Source of the DNA: JAFLTL01 sp964389525
Lineage (GTDB): Bacteria > Bacteroidota > Bacteroidia > Bacteroidales > Muribaculaceae
DNA length: 24,794 nucleotides
Direction of reading: 5' to 3'
NCBI GenBank assembly: GCA_964389525.1
Contig: CAYMEX010000029.1
Coordinates: 1 to 24,794, forward strand
Notes under the pieces: generated by a model
The model's database searches: none
What the model was told of the DNA's origin: nothing
What the model saw: the letters and a program-made list of their open reading frames with translations, nothing else
Part shown: positions 15,561-23,051 of the stretch, in pieces
Layout: the number at the start of each line of letters is the position of its first letter
Numbering within the stretch: position 1 is the first letter of the stretch
Program-made: the position numbers and the translations under genes

Positions 15561-17213
15561 ATGACCAATCGCAGCACACGGCTTCTGATAGGAGCCGCGG
15601 CGGCTCTGCTCATCGCCACTGACGCGTCGGCGGCCAAGCCCAAGACACCTCCCTCACCGCGCGAGTGCATCACTCACCTCACATTCGACAAAACGGCCGT
15701 CGACTTCGACCACGTCGAGAAAATGCAGGCAACAAACCGCATCTACCGCGCAGCCGACACGATCTCATTGTGCCCGGGGCTGCAAGGCACAGCACTCGAT
15801 CTCACCGACGAGGTCGCCAACCGCATGCCGGTGCGCCTGAGCGAGACCATGACTCCCGACTACAGCAAGTCATTCACCTACTCGGTGTGGGTGCAGACCA
15901 AACCCGGCGCACGTCAGGGCACACCGATACTTGCCAACAAACGCCCATATCGTCCGCAACTCGAAGTGCACCGCGAGTGGCGCAACATATGCGACGAAGA
16001 GGTATTTCCCGACCAGACGAAGACCCCCGGCTTCATCATAGGCACGACCGATCTCGGCGGGTGGTATCTGCATATGTGCGACAGCACCACATGGTATGCC
16101 TACACGCCTACCGCAGAACGACAGCGCATCAATGACGGCCGCTGGCACAATATCACAGTCAGCGTCGACCTCGACAACAATGAGATGTGGGCGTATTTCG
16201 ACGGACGCAACGTGGCCGTCTACAACACGCCCGACCTCAGACACGTCAAAGGCAGCCACCCGACATATATCGGTGGCGCCGACGAGTACACCGACCTGCC
16301 GCACAACTATTCGCGCGGAGAGCGGTCGGCGTTCAACGGACGCGTCGACGAGGTGAAGATCTACGACCGCACACTCTCTCCCGACGAGGTGGCAGCCGAG
16401 TATGAGACCCACTTCCCCGCACAGCCCACCGCGGCCACAATGCCCACCGACCGCCTCAGGGTCATGGCATGGAACATATGGCACGGCGGCGCACGCTTCG
16501 GCCAGCATGTCGGCCTCGCACGCACCGCCGAGGTGATCAAGGATGCCGACCCCGATCTTGTGGGGATAGTCGAAGCCTACGGCGGAGCATCGGTGGTGGC
16601 CGACTCGCTCGGTTACTACTACTATCTGCTCAGCGACAATCTCGCCATACTGAGCCGCTATCCGTTCAAAGAGACCATAAAAGTCTTCAAGCCGCAGAAA
16701 TCGGGAGGTATAATCGCCGATCTCCCCGACGGCAAGAAAATCGCATTCTTCGACATCTGGCTCAACTGGCGCTGGGACACCGACACGATCCGTTCAAACG
16801 ACATACGCGGCATAGCCCCGACACTTGAGCGTTACGGCAAAAACGCCGACGAGATTCCCGTCATCTCGGTCGGCGACTACAACTCGGGCACACATCTCGA
16901 CAGATTCGCCTACCGCGTCTACGGCGAGAAGCGCATCGACAACCCGGAAATATCGTGGCCGTCGAAAGTAATGGTCGACGATCTCGGCTACATCGACAGC
17001 TTCCGCCAGCTTTATCCCGACTCAGAGCTATACCCCGGATCGACATGGACCCCGCTCTACAACGGCATGCGCAATCCGGTGCCCAACCGCGTGGATTTCA
17101 TATACTACAAGGGCAAGGGACTCAGGCCCTACTTCACCGAGACATTCTCACACCACGGTGTAGCATGGCCGTCGGATCACGCCGCCGTCATCACCGACTT
17201 TTTCCTGAAATAG
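15561..17213 (+). CDS. Secreted LamG-like plus endonuclease/exonuclease/phosphatase (EEP) fusion
   Basis: A 550-residue exported protein with a signal peptide ending about residue 24 (ASA/AK). Residues of about 36-285 form a LamG/concanavalin-like domain, with the RWHNITVSVD strand and the GRVDEVKIYDRTLSPDEV ending characteristic of that fold. Residues of about 297-550 form an EEP domain with its catalytic set intact: Asn305 in MAWNIWHGG, Glu338 in GIVEAYG, Asp439 and Asn441 in GDYNS, Asp512 in NRVDFIYYK, and the SDH box with His540. EEP enzymes cleave phosphodiester or phosphate bonds with a metal; LamG domains often bind glycans or proteins. The substrate could be nucleic acid, a phospholipid head group or a phosphorylated glycan and is unknown. 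It has its own leader of about 100 bases after DUF4293. Confidence 0.88.
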   Translation: MTNRSTRLLIGAAAALLIATDASAAKPKTPPSPRECITHLTFDKTAVDFDHVEKMQATNRIYRAADTISLCPGLQGTALDLTDEVANRMPVRLSETMTPDYSKSFTYSVWVQTKPGARQGTPILANKRPYRPQLEVHREWRNICDEEVFPDQTKTPGFIIGTTDLGGWYLHMCDSTTWYAYTPTAERQRINDGRWHNITVSVDLDNNEMWAYFDGRNVAVYNTPDLRHVKGSHPTYIGGADEYTDLPHNYSRGERSAFNGRVDEVKIYDRTLSPDEVAAEYETHFPAQPTAATMPTDRLRVMAWNIWHGGARFGQHVGLARTAEVIKDADPDLVGIVEAYGGASVVADSLGYYYYLLSDNLAILSRYPFKETIKVFKPQKSGGIIADLPDGKKIAFFDIWLNWRWDTDTIRSNDIRGIAPTLERYGKNADEIPVISVGDYNSGTHLDRFAYRVYGEKRIDNPEISWPSKVMVDDLGYIDSFRQLYPDSELYPGSTWTPLYNGMRNPVPNRVDFIYYKGKGLRPYFTETFSHHGVAWPSDHAAVITDFFLK

Positions 17214-17240
17214 CCGTCGCCTCGCGCGACACGACAAAAA

Positions 17241-17275
17241 GAAGGGGGCGACCGCTAAGCGGCCGCCTCCTCTTC
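17241..17275. terminator. Convergent hairpin terminator between the EEP and receptor genes
   Basis: A long GC-rich hairpin spans 17241-17275. Its inner arms are CCGC/GCGG and its outer arms are GGGGGCG/CGCCTCC with one wobble and one mismatch. On the minus strand it is followed by CTTCTTTTTG, a T5 run, so it serves best as the terminator of the minus-strand receptor gene. On the plus strand the downstream sequence is only mildly T-rich. It lies 27 bases after the plus gene and 28 bases after the minus gene. Confidence 0.65.
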
Positions 17276-17303
17276 ATCATATACATTCAGTTATGAGGGG
17301 ATT

Positions 17304-20198
17304 TTAAAAGCGTCCTCGTCCTCCGCCAAAACCGCCACCGGGAGGCGGGCCCATCGGGCCGCCGTGTCCGCGGCCAGGACCATCCATAGCTCCGCTGGGC
17401 TTGTTTTTGCCGAACGTGTTGAAGCGATAGGTGAACGTCACCATGAAGTAGCGGGTGAGCGAGTTGTACTCGGTATCGTCGATATAGTTGGCGGTGACAC
17501 TGCGCTGCACGTTCTGGTTCTGCTGCAGAAGGTCATACACCTTGAGGGCGATTGTTGCCGACTTGCCGGCGAGGAACTGATATGCGATCTGTGCGTTCCA
17601 CATCCAGTAGTTCTGATCATAACCGTTGGAGTAGCCCGACGATGCAGTGTAGCGGAGGTCGCTGCTCAGCGCGAGTCCCCAGTTGGTGTACCAAGTACCG
17701 TTGAACGTAGCGCCATAGTTGTGGATCAGCGCATTGCCGTTAGCCATATTGAGCGTGTTCCAGGTCTTCTGCATGCGGTATTCCGGGCGAAGCGACAGCT
17801 CGAGGTTGTCGGGACGGAAAGCTATCGAGAACATCTCGGCAAGCATGAGCGAACGCGAGGTGTTTTTCTGCGCCGCACCTCCCTGCGCCTGCTGATAGCC
17901 TACATTCTGGTTGAAATTGGTGAAGATATGATTGTTGAACTGCCAGTTCTTGTTGCGGAACGGCATTGAGATCATGTTCATCAGTCGTCCGCTCCACACG
18001 CCGTTGACGTTCTCATAAGTCGTGCGGCGTCCGCCGGTGGTGAGATCGTAGTCGGTGCGCGACACGATCGAATTCTGTGTCAGCGAGAAGTCGCCCATCA
18101 ACATTACCGAGCGCTGTGTCTCGGCGTTGAAGTCCTGGAAACGGATGTTCATGCCGTGATTGAACGAGGGACTCAGGTTAGGATTACCCTGTACGATGTT
18201 CATAGGATCGGAGGTGTCGGCCACAGGCTGCAACTGGCGCATCGAGGGCGTGTTGGACCGGCCGTTGTACATGATCTGTATCGAGCGCATTCCGCTCCAC
18301 TTGTAGCGGTAGCGCAGGAAAGGCGCGTAATTCCAGTACCATTTCTCGGGAATCGAAGCCTTTGAGCCTGTCAGCTCCTTGCCCGACGACATCTGCGGGA
18401 CGAGTGCGAGTCCGGCCTCGAAATTCATGTTCTTGCTTACTTTCTTGTAACCGGCGCGTATCTCCTGGTTGAAGTATTTATAGCGATACTGGCTCGAGAG
18501 GTCATCCATCGGTATGATCTCGCTGTTGCCCCACACCGGCTGCGGCACCTTGTAGATAGTGCCATTGAGGACATAATCCCAGAAAGCGTCTCCGCTCATC
18601 GACTCGGCATTGAGCTGCGTCACAAACTTGTCGGCGTTGTTCCAGCGCATGGTTGCGTTGTAGGAGAGTGTAAGGAAGTTGCCGTTTTTAGCGTCTCCGA
18701 TCGGCTCGGTCCAGCTCAATCGTCCGCCGGCCGAGTTGCTCCACGTATGATTTTTGGTGTACTGCTCATACGACTCCCAGTCGTCGGCGTCCTCCTCGGT
18801 CATCTCATACAGATATTTGTAATAGCTGTAGTCGGTCGAGTTTTCATGCACATTGCTCATCGAGTAGTTGCCGAACACCGAGAACGAGCGGCCGCGTTTC
18901 TGACGGAAATTGTGATTATACACCAGTCGGCCGCCAAACTCATATGAGTCACCGTTTGACAACATGCGGCCAAGGCTTTCGTTTTTACCCCCTGTATGGC
19001 TGAAATTTTCCTGCCACGAGTCGTTGGTGTTGTAGGAGAAACGGGGGCGGAAGTCAAGTTTGTTGAACGAGTCGGGATTCCACTCCACGCGGAAGTCGGC
19101 ACGCACGTTGTGTCCCTTGTCGGTCGCGTCGTTCAGCGAGCTCGAGGTGTAGGAGTCCTCATCGAGCAGATACTCGCGGTTCTGGCGGGTGCGCGTGTTG
19201 CGGTCGCTGTGGCTGTACATCACGTTGCCGCCCACTCTGATGATCTCCTCTTTGCCTATATTGAAGTTGAGGCCGAACGCCTGCGAGTTGTTGATGCCGC
19301 GGTTGCCGCCGAAACGCATGAAGCGGTTGCCGTTGCTGTCGGTGAATCCGAGCTCGTTGATATTGTTGGCGTTGCCGAGCAGAGTGATCTGGTTTCCGTT
19401 CCAGAAGCGGTTGAGGTTGAAGTTGACCGTATATCGGTCGTCAGTGCCGTAGCCGGCCAGCGCAGTGCCGAAATAGCCGTTCTGCATTCCCTTCTTCACC
19501 GTGAGGTTGATGACAGTCTCATCGTCGCCGTCGTCTACACCGGTGAGTCGGGCAAGCTCACTCTTGCGGTCGACGACCTGCAGCTTGTCCACCATGTCGA
19601 CAGGCAGATTCTTTGAGGCCACCTTGGGGTCATCGCTGAAAAATTCCTTGCCGTCGATAAGTATCTTCGACACCGTCTTGCCGTTGGCGGTGATGCCTCC
19701 GTCGCTGTCGACCTCGACACCGGGCAGACGCTTGAGCAGATCCTCCACCACAGCGTTTGGCTGCGTCTTGTAGCTGTCGGCGTTATACTCCACCGTGTCC
19801 TGCATCACCTTCACAGGGGTCTTCACACCCGTCACGGTCGCCTCGGCAAGCAATATAGAACTTTCGTTGAGCTTCACCTTCAGATCTGTGATATTGGCAC
19901 CCTTGACCGTCACATTGACATACGATTTGTCGTAACCAAGATAAGTCGCCTCAACGATATACCGGCCGTTGGGGATATTATTAAACACATAGGCGCCGTC
20001 GATATCTGCGGCCGTGCCTTTGTAGAACGTGCTGTCTTTGGCGTGAAGCAGCCGCACCGTTGCGTCGGCCATGCCTGATCCGTCTGAAGCGTCAACTACC
20101 GAGCCCTTTAGGTTGTAAGCCATTGCCGGTATAGTCGCGAGCAACATCGCCACCAACACCATCCACTTCCCGGTAAACGATTTAATAGTTACTGACAT
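17304..20198 (-). CDS. TonB-dependent-receptor-like outer-membrane beta-barrel protein
   Basis: A 964-residue outer-membrane protein. A signal peptide ends at about residue 27 (AMA/YNLKG). Residues 28-115 are a carboxypeptidase-regulatory-like beta-sandwich domain, containing the DGAYVFNNIPNGRYIVEATYLGY signature typical of Bacteroidetes. Residues of about 120-235 match a plug domain (VVEDLLKRLPGVEVDSDGGI, ILIDGKEFF). The rest is a barrel of the PF14905 outer-membrane family type, with no SusD partner next to it. After the last strand (VTFTYRFNTFG) there is a Gly/Pro/Arg-rich tail of about 30 residues ending in Phe. Substrate unknown. I chose the upstream Met (20198); an internal Met13 would still leave a signal peptide. 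Faces the EEP gene across a terminator. Confidence 0.88.
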   Translation of the reverse strand: MSVTIKSFTGKWMVLVAMLLATIPAMAYNLKGSVVDASDGSGMADATVRLLHAKDSTFYKGTAADIDGAYVFNNIPNGRYIVEATYLGYDKSYVNVTVKGANITDLKVKLNESSILLAEATVTGVKTPVKVMQDTVEYNADSYKTQPNAVVEDLLKRLPGVEVDSDGGITANGKTVSKILIDGKEFFSDDPKVASKNLPVDMVDKLQVVDRKSELARLTGVDDGDDETVINLTVKKGMQNGYFGTALAGYGTDDRYTVNFNLNRFWNGNQITLLGNANNINELGFTDSNGNRFMRFGGNRGINNSQAFGLNFNIGKEEIIRVGGNVMYSHSDRNTRTRQNREYLLDEDSYTSSSLNDATDKGHNVRADFRVEWNPDSFNKLDFRPRFSYNTNDSWQENFSHTGGKNESLGRMLSNGDSYEFGGRLVYNHNFRQKRGRSFSVFGNYSMSNVHENSTDYSYYKYLYEMTEEDADDWESYEQYTKNHTWSNSAGGRLSWTEPIGDAKNGNFLTLSYNATMRWNNADKFVTQLNAESMSGDAFWDYVLNGTIYKVPQPVWGNSEIIPMDDLSSQYRYKYFNQEIRAGYKKVSKNMNFEAGLALVPQMSSGKELTGSKASIPEKWYWNYAPFLRYRYKWSGMRSIQIMYNGRSNTPSMRQLQPVADTSDPMNIVQGNPNLSPSFNHGMNIRFQDFNAETQRSVMLMGDFSLTQNSIVSRTDYDLTTGGRRTTYENVNGVWSGRLMNMISMPFRNKNWQFNNHIFTNFNQNVGYQQAQGGAAQKNTSRSLMLAEMFSIAFRPDNLELSLRPEYRMQKTWNTLNMANGNALIHNYGATFNGTWYTNWGLALSSDLRYTASSGYSNGYDQNYWMWNAQIAYQFLAGKSATIALKVYDLLQQNQNVQRSVTANYIDDTEYNSLTRYFMVTFTYRFNTFGKNKPSGAMDGPGRGHGGPMGPPPGGGFGGGRGRF

Positions 20199-20339
20199 CG
20201 TATCTTATTATTATATATTTCTCTGATTATCACCCGATATGACTGGCCGGGAACAGCAGCCGGAATGCGTTTCGCAAAGGCATATTTCTCCCCTTCCGGC
20301 AGCTTTCGGCATCCCGTCGGACACGGCACACCTATGGCT

Positions 20340-20355
20340 GTCAGTCATAACTGAC
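20340..20355. promoter_or_regulatory. Perfect dyad in the receptor leader region
   Basis: GTCAGT-CATA-ACTGAC is a perfect 6-bp dyad with a 4-base centre. It lies 142 bases upstream of the receptor start, in a 216-base gene-free stretch (20199-20414) with no convincing TAnnTTTG match on the minus strand. It may be an operator, but this is a sequence observation only. Confidence 0.3.
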
Positions 20356-20402
20356 GGTCGTATAGTCTGAATTTGGAAACCTTTATTCTTACTGAATGCC
20401 GA

Positions 20403-20422
20403 TGATCTGAAGCATCAGATCA
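20403..20422 (-). terminator. Stem-loop at the 3' end of the Spy-like gene
   Basis: TGATCTGA (20403-20410) pairs perfectly with TCAGATCA (20415-20422) around a 4-base loop. It overlaps the stop codon of the Spy-like gene. On the minus strand no T-run follows, so it is a weak or non-standard terminator, or an mRNA end-stabilising hairpin. Confidence 0.35.
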
Positions 20423-20957
20423 CCACACACGGTTCGGCATTGCGCCGCTCACGCCTTGCATTCTGCCCCGACGACCTCTGATTATCGCCGGTTTTCAGGC
20501 GTTTATGCTTCTCCATAAGCCCTCTTGAGAACTTCCAGTCGGCATTCTTCAACTTAAACAACTGCTCCGGAGTAAGCACTTTCTTCAGCTCATCATAAGC
20601 TCTGAGCTCGATTTCAGCTTCTTTCTGTTTCTGCTCGAAAAAGACCCGGGATGCTTTCTCATAATCGGCGTCGGTAGCTTTGTCGCCCTTGTCTCTGATC
20701 TCTTTCTCAAGATCACGGGCGTTGCGGTTGACTTCGCCGCATTCATCCTCCATTCTATCGATGATTCTGAAGAAATCGGCTTTCTGGTTGTCTTTCAGGC
20801 CAAGCTCTCTCACCATATACTTGTGTTTGAACTCGCGTATCTCCTTAAACCATTTCTCGAAATTCTCCCTGCCACCATCAGGCTTTCCGTCGCGGTCCTG
20901 AGCTGAGACCGGGAGCCCGATCAGCAGGGCAAACAAAAACAGCTGCAATACTTTCAT
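20415..20957 (-). CDS. Spy-like periplasmic protein
   Basis: A 180-residue exported protein with a clear signal peptide (MKVLQLFLFALLIGLPVSAQ). The mature part is highly charged and helical. It has a first LGLKDNQKADFF segment at 52-63 and a second LTPEQLFKL at 128-136, the paired L-T-x-x-Q pattern of Spy/CpxP-type proteins. Spy and CpxP are envelope chaperone and stress proteins in enterobacteria; I infer a similar role. The C-terminus after residue 150 is basic and disordered. It starts 13 bases after the anti-sigma-like gene and is probably in its operon. In many Bacteroides genomes this pair sits after an ECF sigma gene, but none is seen here. Confidence 0.75.
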   Translation of the reverse strand: MKVLQLFLFALLIGLPVSAQDRDGKPDGGRENFEKWFKEIREFKHKYMVRELGLKDNQKADFFRIIDRMEDECGEVNRNARDLEKEIRDKGDKATDADYEKASRVFFEQKQKEAEIELRAYDELKKVLTPEQLFKLKNADWKFSRGLMEKHKRLKTGDNQRSSGQNARRERRNAEPCVVI

Positions 20958-20970
20958 TGTATCCTAAACC

Positions 20971-21426
20971 TTAGAAATCTTCAAGATCTGAAACATCCAT
21001 ACCCGATGACCACATGTCGTCGAGAAGATCGCTCTCATTCATATCATCACCGAAATAATCGTCGACAAACTCCTGATTGCTCAGTGCGGCGATCATCACC
21101 GGGTTGCGGTCGATGCGCATGTCGAGGCTGTCGGCCTGCCCCATGAGGCCGAACATTTTTGTCATGCAGAACACTCCGGCAAACATGGCCGCCATATACA
21201 CATATGGCCTTACCTTTGTCCAGAGTGTGCGTTTCTGGCGCGCATAAGCCTTGTCGGGAGCCTCTGCCTCAAGATTGAGCGGCAGCATTCCTTCCATGCG
21301 TGCGGCGAAATCGGCGAAATATCCTTCGGGCACCGTCATGCCGTCGTTTCTGCCTATCCGCTCCAGCAACTCGGGGAGCTTCTCCTCTGCTCCGCGGCCG
21401 TTATATTTATTTTTCTTGTTTTCCAC
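20971..21426 (-). CDS. One-TM protein resembling an ECF-sigma partner (anti-sigma-like)
   Basis: A 151-residue protein with an N-terminal cytoplasmic part, one membrane helix at about 74-95, and an acidic extracytoplasmic C-terminus ending DLEDF. The segment LPELLERIGRNDGMTVPEGYFADFAARM resembles a recurring motif in Bacteroidetes proteins located between ECF sigma factors and Spy-like proteins, as I recall. I infer an anti-sigma or sensor role. The start is a GTG at 21426; no ATG lies upstream in frame before a stop. A sigma factor gene is not present within the window, since the next gene upstream is a transporter. Identity is moderately uncertain. Confidence 0.55.
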   Translation of the reverse strand: MENKKNKYNGRGAEEKLPELLERIGRNDGMTVPEGYFADFAARMEGMLPLNLEAEAPDKAYARQKRTLWTKVRPYVYMAAMFAGVFCMTKMFGLMGQADSLDMRIDRNPVMIAALSNQEFVDDYFGDDMNESDLLDDMWSSGMDVSDLEDF

Positions 21427-21519
21427 TTTACCGAGTTTTTTGTTCTGCCTTTTCGGGCTTCGTTACACTTTATAGACTCAAAAAACGCCCGTGAGTTTAA
21501 TCGCCCCTTAACTTTTTTT

Positions 21520-22137
21520 TCAAATTACGCTTTTTTCTTTGCGCACACACCGCAGCATCGATGGCTCTGCAAGACGATATAAGTTACAGCCCAAATAGTT
21601 ACCCACTACAATACTGCAATAGAAGGGGATCAGGCCGCCCACGTTTTCTACAAAAAAAGTCGATCCGCACGCCGCCATATAGAAGCCGTCGGCCACACAG
21701 TGCGGGAAACCGCAGGCTATGAAGGCCGGCACACCGAAGAGGAGCGGCAGCCATGTGCCATGCTCGTTGTAGCCTCTCACAGCCGCCGTCATGATGAATC
21801 CGCAGCCTATCGACATAAGCCCGCAGCGTATCGGCCCGGACGCAAGCCGCGCCATGATGATCGCCTGACTTTTCTCGGCCACCTCGCCTACGCCCGTGAC
21901 CGAAGCCACAGCGACACATCCCACGAGATTCCACAGTAGCATCGCTGCAAGGCCGCCATATCCGGTCCCCCAGGTGTAGCCCGAGCGGCCCGTAAACAGC
22001 AGATATCTGAAAGCGACAACAACAATCAGCCCGAACGCAAAAAGCACCATCCCGGCCGGCCCTCCCACATTAAGGTAGGCGGTCCCCGCGATAGCTATGC
22101 ACACTCCGGCCAGAAACGCACGAGTAATCTTTTCCAT
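21520..22137 (-). CDS. Formate/nitrite transporter (FNT) family membrane protein
   Basis: A 205-residue inner-membrane protein with six predicted membrane segments, at about 4-22, 27-49, 59-79, 98-118, 128-152 and 163-184. It has the FNT features LLFTG after the second segment and a central FGVPAFIACGFPHCVADGF, which corresponds to the GFEHSVAN segment with the key His of FocA/NirC. FNT proteins move formate, nitrite or related small anions with pentameric channels. It is shorter than typical FocA (about 285). I chose the ATG at 22137 because the upstream open frame adds a segment that carries the promoter. It has no co-transcribed enzyme gene, so the substrate is not clear. Confidence 0.75.
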   Translation of the reverse strand: MEKITRAFLAGVCIAIAGTAYLNVGGPAGMVLFAFGLIVVVAFRYLLFTGRSGYTWGTGYGGLAAMLLWNLVGCVAVASVTGVGEVAEKSQAIIMARLASGPIRCGLMSIGCGFIMTAAVRGYNEHGTWLPLLFGVPAFIACGFPHCVADGFYMAACGSTFFVENVGGLIPFYCSIVVGNYLGCNLYRLAEPSMLRCVRKEKSVI

Positions 22138-22145
22138 ATTACCTG

Positions 22146-22153
22146 CAAAGATA
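22146..22153 (-). promoter_or_regulatory. -7 element of the FNT gene, almost leaderless
   Basis: TATCTTTG on the minus strand is a full match to TAnnTTTG. It ends 8 bases before the chosen ATG, so transcription would start only about 3 bases before the start codon. This supports the ATG at 22137 and suggests leaderless or near-leaderless translation. The -33 region has only T-rich sequence. Confidence 0.5.
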
Positions 22154-22226
22154 GCAAGAATATCCGACGAAAAGAAGATCGAAAGTGTGGATCTGATTTC
22201 CATCATAGACCAGATAGATCAGATAG

Positions 22227-22268
22227 AAAAAGCGCCGCCCGCCTGTCGAGGGGAGCGACGCTTTTTTT
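22227..22268 (-). terminator. Bidirectional terminator after rplT
   Basis: A long hairpin with A-run and T-run flanks: AAAAAGCG at 22227-22234 pairs with CGCTTTTT at 22259-22266, and a CGC/GCG stem continues inward with one mismatch. On the minus strand the stem runs into T5, which closes the thrS-infC-rpmI-rplT transcript, 25 bases after the rplT stop. The plus strand has T7, so it can act both ways. Confidence 0.85.
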
Positions 22269-22293
22269 ACCGTATGTATAAACCGGCCGCGGT

Positions 22294-22644
22294 TTACGCG
22301 TTCTTTACCTTGTCTACAATTGCCTTGAAAGCGGCAGGATTGTTGACGGCAAGATCGGCAAGAACTTTGCGGTTGATCTCGATACCTGCCTTGTGGATGA
22401 GACCCATCAGGCGCGAGTATGAGAGATCCTCGAGGCGTGCAGCGGCGTTGATACGCTGGATCCAGAGGGCGCGGAAGTTGCGCTTTTTGTTCTTGCGGTC
22501 GCGGTAGGCGTAGGTCAGACCTTTTTCCCATGTGTTCTTGGCAACGGTCCAGACGTTTTTACGTGCGCCAAAGTAGCCGCGGGTGAGTTTAAGAATCTTC
22601 TTGCGACGCTCGCGCGAGGCCACATGATTGACTGATCTTGGCAT
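22294..22644 (-). CDS. rplT: 50S ribosomal protein L20
   Basis: A 116-residue basic 23S-rRNA-binding protein needed for early assembly of the large subunit. The N-terminal MPRSVNHVASRERRKKILK, and GYFGARKNVW and RNFRALWIQRINAAAR, are L20 signatures. Length is normal. It is the last gene of the IF3 operon, 131 bases after rpmI. The leader between the two genes can fold, and L20 is known to repress this operon in other bacteria. Confidence 0.98.
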   Translation of the reverse strand: MPRSVNHVASRERRKKILKLTRGYFGARKNVWTVAKNTWEKGLTYAYRDRKNKKRNFRALWIQRINAAARLEDLSYSRLMGLIHKAGIEINRKVLADLAVNNPAAFKAIVDKVKNA

Positions 22645-22664
22645 TTTCTTTTGGTTTTGTGCTT

Positions 22665-22707
22665 GCCAGCGTCTCTTATAGACGTGAAGAGTACTTGGTT
22701 GGCTGGC
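22665..22707 (-). promoter_or_regulatory. Foldable rplT leader (possible L20 autoregulatory site)
   Basis: In the 131-base rpmI-rplT gap, GCCAGC (22665-22670) can pair with GCTGGC (22702-22707). Inside it CGTCT (22670-22674) can pair with AGACG (22680-22684). The start codon of rplT lies 21 bases past the structure on the minus strand. In E. coli and Bacillus L20 binds a structured leader to repress its own synthesis; a similar role here is inference. Confidence 0.35.
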
Positions 22708-22775
22708 TTGCGGTTTAGAAAATTATAGAAATGAATGTTGTTTTGCCGTAGCCTTGACGGCCTGGGCGGAAAGTC

Positions 22776-22973
22776 TTAGCGAAGACCGAGGAGCGATTTT
22801 ACACCGTTCTGATCTACAGAGGCGATGAGACCCGAGTGGGTGAGATTGCGCTTCTGCTTTTTGGTCTTCTTGGTCAAGATGTGGCTCTTGAACGCATGCT
22901 TTCTCTTGATCTTTCCTGATCCGGTAAGGGCGAACCTCTTTTTGGCACCGGAGTTAGTCTTAATCTTGGGCAT
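22776..22973 (-). CDS. rpmI: 50S ribosomal protein L35
   Basis: A 65-residue basic protein of the large subunit. It begins MPKIKTNSGAKKRFALTGSGKIKR and has KHAFKSHILTKKTKKQKRNL, which are typical L35 segments. Length is normal. It sits 78 bases downstream of infC in the conserved infC-rpmI-rplT order. Confidence 0.97.
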   Translation of the reverse strand: MPKIKTNSGAKKRFALTGSGKIKRKHAFKSHILTKKTKKQKRNLTHSGLIASVDQNGVKSLLGLR

Positions 22974-23051
22974 TTCTTTTGTTTATAAAACGATATTTAA
23001 TTGTGGTGTCACCGACGCCCTACGGCAGACGGATCGACCGTTCATGTCTTT

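Noticed and set aside
20271..20284. TATGCCTTTG on the minus strand as the receptor -7 element
   Set aside because: The TA and TTTG parts are 4 rather than 2 bases apart, and no -33 box is at the right distance.
22974..23051. Possible riboswitch or r-protein leader between infC and rpmI
   Set aside because: The 78-base gap has only short weak stems; no known element could be supported.
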